The position numbers and the translations under genes were made by a program. From Holophagaceae bacterium (GTDB lineage Bacteria > Acidobacteriota > Holophagae > Holophagales > Holophagaceae): a stretch of 64,000 nt of DNA. The DNA is taken from contig JADKJH010000003.1 of the NCBI GenBank assembly GCA_016722505.1, positions 1 through 64,000 on the forward strand. Direction: 5' to 3'. The notes under the pieces are model-generated. The model worked only from the letters and a program-made list of their open reading frames with translations. It had not been told where the DNA came from and made no database searches. How positions within the stretch are numbered: the first letter of the stretch is position 1; every line of letters starts with the position of its first letter. This document shows, piece by piece, positions 56,801-64,000 of this stretch.

Positions 56801-57649
56801 AACTGGATCCGATTTACGTCGGAGGTTCCGGATCCCGCGAATCCGGCCCAGCCCTATGTGGCCTGGAAACCCAAGGTACGGATCCCGCTCTCCGGTTCGA
56901 TATGGGCCGCAGCATGGACCTTGGTGGCTGATGACCTAGGCGATGGGACCTTCCAGGTCTGGCCGCAGCTCGATCCCTTCGGCAAGGGCAGCATCAATGC
57001 CTCAGAGAACCAGGAATTGACCGCCTCCGCAGATCCCTTGACCTGGATCTGGAACAACGCCTCCTCTCTACAGGTCGTGGACACCGCCAGTCAACCTATC
57101 CCCGGTGCGGCGCTCCAGGTTTGGCCTCTCACCGCCCCAGGCTCATGGCGGATGGATACGGATTGGGCCTCCTCGGATCCCCAAGGCCTTTGGATCCTAG
57201 ACCTCCCCGTGGATCAGCCTGTCCACGCCCAGACGGTGCTGCCGTCTGGATCGTGCGGGGTCGGCACCTGGCTTTTCGGTTCGTTGGACTTCACGCAAAC
57301 CAATCCACCTCCAGCCACGCCTCCGGTGCTGCACGCCACAGAGGCGCGCGATTTGCCTCCCCTGCGCACCAGCGGTACCCACCACCAAAGCCGCGAAGGC
57401 AAAGAAATCCGCTGCGGGGAAGTCAGTATCGCCCCGCAAGAAAGCAGGTCGCCGATGATGTCCGTGATGTCCGTGATGTCGAGGCACCACTGTCAGGCCG
57501 TTCAACCTTCCGTTCCGCGCTGGATTGGCATTAACACCGTGGGCGGGCCTTACGCGGGTCCAGATCTGCTCCGTGTCTTTCATACGGTAGCCACTAACCC
57601 CTTGCATTCCGCGGTCTCCGCCCAAGCCACCATCCGGGTGGCTCCGTGA
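41850..57649 (+). CDS. Giant exported multi-domain protein, about 5,270 residues, one frameshift
   Basis: The ATG at 41850 opens a Sec-type signal (about residues 1-25: MSARGLRGTFALALGLLM then PCQGA). An ATG at 41760 would add 30 residues. The first frame runs to about 47171 and the second from 47174 to the stop; one base missing near 47172-47174 restores Asp-Tyr-Pro-Val-Gly-Thr-Val-Trp. From about 44,690 many carboxypeptidase-regulatory-like modules follow (GTVKDGNGLPID, GLPGSLSYWY). Ig-like repeats with TPG and GLYTAP patterns occur at about 50,690-51,880 and 53,450-54,910. No cell-wall anchor, Cys-rich or autotransporter domain was found. Likely surface or secreted; function unknown. Confidence 0.8.
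49121..54664 (+). repeat. Tandem 924-residue duplication within the giant protein
   Basis: Block A (about 49121-51892) and block B (about 51893-54664) have the same order of segments with a period of 2,772 bp. Examples: LRVSVQTSAGRRLHGTSLTA against LRVSVQTDAGRRLQGTSITA, GPANGTTSDVIWTAP against GPANGTTVDVIWTAP, and VPVGSWALKATMP against VPVGYWAVKVTVP. Differences are spread throughout, so the duplication is old and both copies are probably functional. Confidence 0.85.
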
Positions 57650-57669
57650 CGATTTCTAGAGGAAGTTCC

Positions 57670-60600
57670 ATGTCCTGGTTTCGCGCTCCCCTACGTGGCC
57701 TGCTTCTGGTAGCCCTATTCATGGCGGGGAGCATGGGGCTCGATGCCGACTCGATCCCCGGCCTTTCCGGCAAGAACCGGTCCTTTGTGGTCATGCTCAT
57801 CGAGGACCATGCGGGCATGCGGGAAATCGTGTGCGATGAAGCGTTCACCGACACCCAATTCAGTGGCGTTTTCCTTACGAACCACCGCTACGCCATTGTC
57901 ACCACTGGGACTCCAGGCCTTGTGGATCTTGGCTGCTGGGACCAGGCTTGGCCCAACGGGAGTGGCTGGAGGGCTGGGGCCCCTGTGGCTTCCCTTCAGT
58001 GGACTTCTGACCGGGCTGGCTTTCTGTTGAGTTCAGGGGGCAAGCAAACCTGGCTGCCTAAGGTGGCGGATTATGCCGGCAAGGGCGCTCCTGTTGCCAC
58101 GTTCCGTGGGGCCTACTTGAATTGGCTGCTGGCGAATCGGGGGACCACGCCTTCCATTCCGCGGGAAACCCGCTGGCAGCGCATGCGGCGGGGAGCCGAG
58201 GCCGTAGTCAGGGACCTGCTCACCCGTAGCGGGGACGATGGAGACGACGGAGGCGAGGGCGATGATGGTGATGACGAAGATGATGAGGGCGAAGGCCACC
58301 CCAAATACCGCATCGTAGGCCTGGGCACCTCGGGGCGGTTGTTGATCCCCCCCGGGGAAGATCTGGAGGATGGCCTTGAAGCAGTGAGCCACATGGAGCC
58401 ATCGAATGCGGGCCCCATGAAAGCCTTGATGGATCAGGCCCTGGAAACCATTCGCTCCCTCAAGGGCAAAGGGAATTGTTCTTCCGGCATTGTGCTGCCC
58501 GTAGGAGACGGCTTCACCTTGAACACCGTCTGCGGGGGCGGCCTTGCTTATGAAAGCTCTAGCGCCATAGTGGCCATGGCGGCCATGGTCTCTGCGGCTC
58601 AGGGCATATTGGCCACCGGGCAGGCCGAGGTGTGGACCTGGAGCCTTGATGGGGCTCGGACCTGGGCCAAGGATTTGGCCGAGGCGGGGCGGGGGCAGCG
58701 TTTTTCCGGTGATGCCGTCGCCACCCTCGACGCGGCCGTCAAGGCCTGGATGGGCCGCAGCAGCCAGCCCTTGCAACTCGCGCTCGCTTTTGATCAACCC
58801 GCCCTGACGCGCATCCCCAACGTCGCCCTCACGCTGACGGCCTCCCATCTGCTTGCTTCGGCCACCTTGAACGGCCAGCCCCTCGCCACCACGGGCCGGG
58901 AAACCCTTGTCCCCCTTACGCTGGCCGAAGGCCTCAATACCTTCACGATAGTGGCCGCTGATTCCTGCGGAGGCCAAGCCCAAGCCACCGCCACCATCAT
59001 GCTCGACTCGATCCCGCCCAAGGTGACGCTGAATCCTGTGCCGCCGGGCATTACCGAGGCCCCGAGCCTGCTGCTCACGGGTAGCGTAGACGACCTCGCC
59101 GCCATCCTCCTCTTCAATGGCACAGGCCTTACCTTGACGGCCGGAGGTGGCTTCAGTGTTCCTGTAAACCTGTCCATCGGCGCCAACGCCTTCACCTTCG
59201 AGGCCACGGACAAGGCTGGAAACAAAGGCACCCTTTTGGTCACTATCCAGCGCGTATATCCGCCTCTCCTATTGAGCGTGGCGGAACCCCTACAGGGCGC
59301 CACCGTGCTTGGCACCTCGGTCGCCGTCGCCGGCTCGGTTTCGGAATCAGGCGCCTCCGTGCAGGTGAACGGCACTGAGCTTTCCCTGTCCGGCACCGCG
59401 TTTACTGGCCAGGTTCCAGTGGATAAAGGCGAAAACGTCCTGGTTTTCATCGCCAGCACCCCGGACGGTCGTACGGCCACCGTCACCCGCACTGTGAAGA
59501 AGCCCATTGGTGGAGGTGGTGTCGGTGGTGTGCCCATCGTGACCATCACGGCGCCCATGGACGGCTTCGGCACGAACGCCCATTCGCTGACGGTGCAGGG
59601 CGACGTGGACGATCCCGAAGCCACGCTGATGCTCTATGGGAAATCCGTGCCCCTGGATGCCGTGGGCAAATTCGAGACAACCATCGCTTCTGACAAAGAA
59701 GGCATCATCAAGATCGCCGCCGAAGCCACCAATGCCTATGGCAAGGGCGAGGCCACAGTCTATGCCCACTTCGATTGGACCGTGCCGGTGCTCACCTGGA
59801 TCGCGCCCACTCCTGCTGAAGGCGCAAGGCTGACGGTGCGGCAGATCACCGCTGCGGTAGGTGTCAACGAGCCCGTGCTGGCCTCCATCAATGGGCAAAG
59901 CGCGCCATTGGAACCCAGTGACGATCCGGCATCGGCCACGCCCTACTCCGTGCAGACGGAACTCACCTTGGATGAAGGCCACCTGGTGCTCCGCGCCGAC
60001 GCGGTGGACCGCGCGAACAACCGCGCCTCCATCACCCGCGCCCTGGACATCGGCCTCACCGCGCCGCAGATCCTTTTCGATGCCCCGGTGTTTGATGGCA
60101 GCGGGAGCTTCCGTACCACCCAGGCGGGTCTCACCGTCACGGGTTCCGTCCTGGCGCCGGAAGCTGTGAAGCCGCTGACCTTCAAGATCAACGGCATGGC
60201 CGTGACCCTTGATGCCACCGGCCATTTCACCTGGCCTATGGCGGCTCTCGCGGCGGGTTCCAATCCCATTTCCGCTATCGCCACCAATGCCTTTGGCCAG
60301 AGCGCCACCGAAACCCGCACGGTCGTCCGCGTCCAGGACATGGATGACAGCGGCCGTCCTAAAATCCAGATTGATCTGCCCATGGAGGATTTCTCCACGG
60401 GCGTCGGCACCATCCTGGTGAAGGGCCGCGTCAACCAGAGCGGCCTCACCGTGCTGCTGCAAGGCGGCGCCGTGGCAGTGGATCCGGCGACTTTGAAATT
60501 CGAAGGCATGGTGACCCTGAAAGCCGGTCCCAACACTATTCTCGCCACCGCCACGGCTACCTCTGGAACCGGGGCTGGCACCACGGTCACCGCCGTGGTC

Positions 60601-63600
60601 CACGGCACCTACGTGGTTTCTGGCACCTCCACCTATCGCTGGGATCTACCTGCGAACGGCTTGCACACCTCGACCCGCGCGGTTGCCATCACGGGCCGCG
60701 CGGATCTGCCGGGCATCGCGGCGGTAAGCGTCAATGGCGTGCCCATGCAGCTCAGCGGCAGTGGCGCCAGTGGCCAAATCACAGGCGATATCCAGCTCGG
60801 GGACAAGGGTGTCAACGCCCTACTCATGGAGGTCACCACCCTGGCAGGCGAGCATTTCTCCGAACGCCGTGATGTGGTTTTCGAGCCGACGATGCCCCGC
60901 ATCCGCCTGGATGCGCCCGCCCTGGCCAAGCCCGGTGACACGGTGCAACTGAAAGTCACACCGGAGACGGGCACCACGCTTGCAACTGCTGATCTCTCCT
61001 GGAATGGCAGCCTGCTCCAGCACATCACCTCACCCTTCGACGCGGTCGCGGCCCTCGTGCCCAGCGACGCCGTGGCCGGGTCCCGCATCCCTGTGCAAGC
61101 CATCGGCACCGATGCCAACGGCGAGACGGTCACGGCCCGCACCTATGTGGAAGTCCGCCCCGGCGGCGGGGCCCTGCTCATCGGCGCCTTCGATGATCGT
61201 ACGGGCATGTTCCTACCAGGTGGAAAAGCCACCCTCGAAGGTGGCGAGGAAAAACTTCTCGATGATCATGGCCGCGCCTCCTTCGCGTCCAGCCAGCCCG
61301 CCAATTGGATCCGCGTGGACAAGGCCGGCAGCACCTCTGTCTGGCGCAGCGCCGCCCTGCAGGTGGGTGCGGCTTCCGCTGTGGCGGATGCCCGGCCTAC
61401 GCCGCTGGACGTCGGCCAAAGCGCCGGTGGTTCGGACTTCGATGGCACTTTCGCAGGGGGTGATACTAAGGTTCATATTCCAAGCGCTAATCTCACCGGT
61501 ACTGGAAAACTATCCCTAACCCCCCTGAGCACCCAGGGCCTGCCTGCCATGCTGCCCAGCGGCTGGAGCCCCGTGTCCGCAGTTTGGCTGCACCTGGAAG
61601 GCTTGAGCCTTTCCGGCCCTGCCTCGCTGAATCTCACGCTGCCGATCGCCGCGCCAATCTCCAATTTGGTTTGGGTCCGTTGGGACGAGACTCAGCACCT
61701 TTGGCTCGTGCTCGCCGCAGGTCTCACCAAGGATCAGCTCACAACCCTGACCATGCACGCTCCTGGCGGCTACGCGCTGCTGACGGCCGATCCCGATCCG
61801 GCCAACGTTCAGGGTTTTGGGCCCCCCGCGCCGGTATTGAATCAGCCTTTGCTCGGTTCCAGCGCCCCGGCTTGGCGCGAAGGGCTGAAAGCCACTGGCG
61901 CCGTGGATCCGAGCGTGATGCCCACCGTGGATGCCATCCGCGGCCTGCGGGCCTCGGCGCAGCTTGCCCTAGGGTTTGATGGCGGCGCGCCCGTGCCTAG
62001 TGGCGCCCTGCTGCAAGTGGACCTGTTGGAAAGCTATGTGCTGATTGATCAGAACCTCATAGAGCCCGAACTGCGCAGCAGCGATGCGGTGGCTTGCCGC
62101 TTTGTGCTGGGCGTGGATGCCAACGGGAAACCCACCTTGCGCGCGGCGGCGGATGGACTGGCGCTGGAACTGCCGGTGCGGATGTCGCGCACCTTTGGTG
62201 AAACCGAATTGGTGGAAGGCCTGCTGCGGGCGGGTTTCTACCACGATGGGCTGCAGGTAGCCATTGCCGGGGATCTGATCGGGGCCGCGGGCGGCACCAC
62301 GACCCATGACGGCATCACGCTGAGTTTTGATTCAGGCACGTTCACGTCCAGCACCTTCGTGCGCGTGTTGGCGGATGCGGCTGCGGACATCCCAACCCTC
62401 TGGCCGGAGTTGGCCGGGAAGGGCCGCGTGGCGGCGAGCTTCCAGGTGGATATCGCGGGCCCGCTGCAAAAGGGGCTGAAGCTTTCCATCGCGGATCTCG
62501 GTACGGTGCCGACCGGTATAGTGCCGATCCTTGTGGCCAGCCGCATTCTGCACGGCCAGCGCCTGACGTTGGCCATGGGCGCCCTGACCAACGTCGCGGG
62601 CGCGTGGACGCTTTCTATTCCGCCTGAAGGCAATGCGTTGATGGAAGGGGGGCATTCGCGGTGCTCATTCCCGGCGCTCCTGGGCCTGGGTGAGCGGCAC
62701 CGCCACGATCCCGGCGGGCACAGCCAGGATATTGGCCAGCAAGATTGGCTTGCAATCTTTGGTTGGCAGGAATTTGTTGTCCCCGTCTATCCCCGTGGGT
62801 CCCCGGCCAAAAAAGCTTTTAAGCCGGGGACAGACGGGGATGGACGGGGACAAAGAAGAAACAAAAATAAAATCCTTGTCATCCCCGCTGCAGGAGCCCG
62901 TCTCCGGCCCGGACGTGGCGATTGTGGATGCGGTGATCACGGGGAATTTCATCCAGGCGGCTTCGGGGCCGGAAGGGCGTTTCCTTCTACCAGCGACGTT
63001 AGTGACTGGAAAGCTATCAATATCTGGCGAGCGCTATGATCTGGGCGTGAAGGGCTCGGTGGATGTGGATGTGCCGAGCGCGGGCAATACGCTGCGCCTG
63101 GCCTCGGTGCCCTTCCGCGTGATGACGATCCTGCCTGCTGAAAATACGGAAGTGAATCTCGGCCAGGTGTTCACGGTGCTGCTGTCGGCCCCGGCGGATC
63201 CGGCCATGCTGGACAAGGTGAAACTGCTGAATGGCTCCACGGAAATCAGCGTGCGGCGTTCGCTATCCCAGGATGGCCGGATGCTGCTGGTGACGCCCAA
63301 CGCGCCCCTCAGCACGGGCACCACCTACGCGCTGGTGGCCGATGGGCTAACTGGGATTGCAGGCGAAGTCGCGCTGACCACCACGCGCACGGTCCATACC
63401 ATTGCCACACCGCCGCCGCCCAATGAGGCGGTGGATTTCTCCCGCATCCAGCTGTCCTATCCCGATGCGTCCTTCAACGTCACCATCACGATCCCCGAAG
63501 GCGCCATCCCCGCGCTGGCCAGCCTCAGCCTGGAAGCGCCCCTCATGGGCAGCGCCTACTCGGGCCAGATGCCTTCCAGCGGCGACTTGACGATCACCTT

Positions 63601-64000
63601 CAAAGCCAACCGGGGCGAGCGGTTGAACATCACCGTGCAGTTCGCTAGTGGAAGAAAAGTGGTCGGTAATCTGTCCCGCTACGAGAGTCCCGATGGCCGC
63701 GTGACGCTCAGCGTGGACGGCGGGCGCATCAATGCCAGCGACGGCAGCGGCGCGGCGGTGGTGATCCCCGCCGGAGCCCTGGACGAACCCGCGGAATTGA
63801 AGCTGACCTTCACCAATGATGTGTCCCCGGACCTGGACCCGGCGCTGGCAGCCCACAAGGACAAGGTCGCGGGCCGCATCCAGTTGATGGCCGATCATGC
63901 CGTCACCTTCAAGCTCCGTCCCCGCATCGAGATCCCCGCCCCCGCCAATGCCAGTATCGCCCAGCACAGCGATGGCCTGGGGGCCTACGCGGTGTTCGAT
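57670..64000 (+). CDS. Second giant exported protein, 3' partial, frame disrupted near 62650-62680
   Basis: The ATG at 57670 follows AGAGGAAGTTCC, and a signal peptide ends near residue 25; the longer GTG start at 57646 overlaps the first giant gene. The N-terminal part (about 350 residues) is unrecognised and includes a 24-residue Asp/Glu/Gly-rich stretch (58228-58299). Ten or so Ig-like repeats (Bacterial_Ig/glucodextranase-like, such as VTITAPMDGFGTN) follow. At 62647-62652 and 62679-62680 one base each appears missing; repair puts the frame into Trp-Ala-Trp-Val-Ser-Gly and keeps it open through the palindrome to the window end, where a Big_5-like domain (VPFRVMTILPAENTE) is found. Confidence 0.8.
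62777..62853. repeat. Palindromic element, copy 2
   Basis: Left arm 62777-62806 and right arm 62824-62853 pair over 30 bp with three mismatches, around a 17-base AAAAGCTTTT-containing loop. Each arm carries CCCC blocks at about 9-10 bp intervals (TCCCCGTCTATCCCCG and GGTCCCCGG). The A-rich tail AAAATAAAATCCTTGTC follows the right arm here, whereas in copy 1 it lies in the loop. The element sits in the coding sequence of the second giant gene without breaking the corrected frame. Confidence 0.85.

Overview
The window is GC-rich (roughly 60 % by eye) bacterial chromosome with tight, often ATGA-overlapping genes on both strands. It carries Sec and lipoprotein signals, a TolC/HlyD/ABC export operon and very large secreted Ig-like/carboxypeptidase-regulatory-like proteins, so the cell is Gram-negative. 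The mix (BlaI/BlaR1 pair, DUF3857 transglutaminases, DUF4388 and DUF1844 proteins, LipB-Nudix fusion, glutaryl-CoA dehydrogenase) fits Acidobacteriota, most likely a Holophagaceae/Geothrix-like member. That placement is inference from gene content, not from a marker gene.

Layout. 1-3.3 kb: two consecutive transglutaminase-like genes, the first cut by the window edge and lacking the catalytic Cys. 3.4-14.8 kb: housekeeping genes (guaA, nnr-tsaE, rmuC, an HNH nuclease, pabB, pepA, an HU-like gene, a CsgG-like gene) plus a Kelch lipoprotein. 14.8-16.7 kb: a minus-strand three-gene unit with an exported 2Fe-2S lipoprotein and a membrane-anchored hydrolase. 16.9-20.9 kb: cyclophilin, metG, a small unknown, an ArsC-like protein and exonuclease III. 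20.9-25.6 kb: two TPR proteins, DUF1844 and DUF4388. 25.6-28.8 kb: a 389-bp palindromic element filling the gap before tdk, then glutaryl-CoA dehydrogenase and a 2OG-oxygenase-like gene. 28.9-34.7 kb: a TetR-controlled MacAB/DevBCA-type exporter operon with TolC. 34.8-36.9 kb: a BlaI/BlaR1-like sensor pair with its own operator/promoter. 37-39.4 kb: acyl-CoA dehydrogenase and lipB-Nudix.

39.4-64 kb is the accessory part. A lower-GC stretch with unrecognised ORFs and gene remnants is followed by two adjacent giant exported proteins. The first is about 5,270 residues and contains a 924-residue tandem duplication. The second runs out of the window. A fragment of the second is duplicated upstream of the first, and both copies carry a palindromic element whose arms differ between copies yet stay self-complementary. 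This element family and the 25.6-kb element are the most unusual structures seen.

Sequence quality. Six single-base frame disruptions (pepA, the CsgG-like gene, the DUF4388 gene, giant 1, and two in giant 2) and one in-frame amber codon (lipB-Nudix) interrupt otherwise well-preserved genes. This is more typical of a draft or long-read assembly with residual errors than of real gene decay, but real decay cannot be excluded from the sequence alone.
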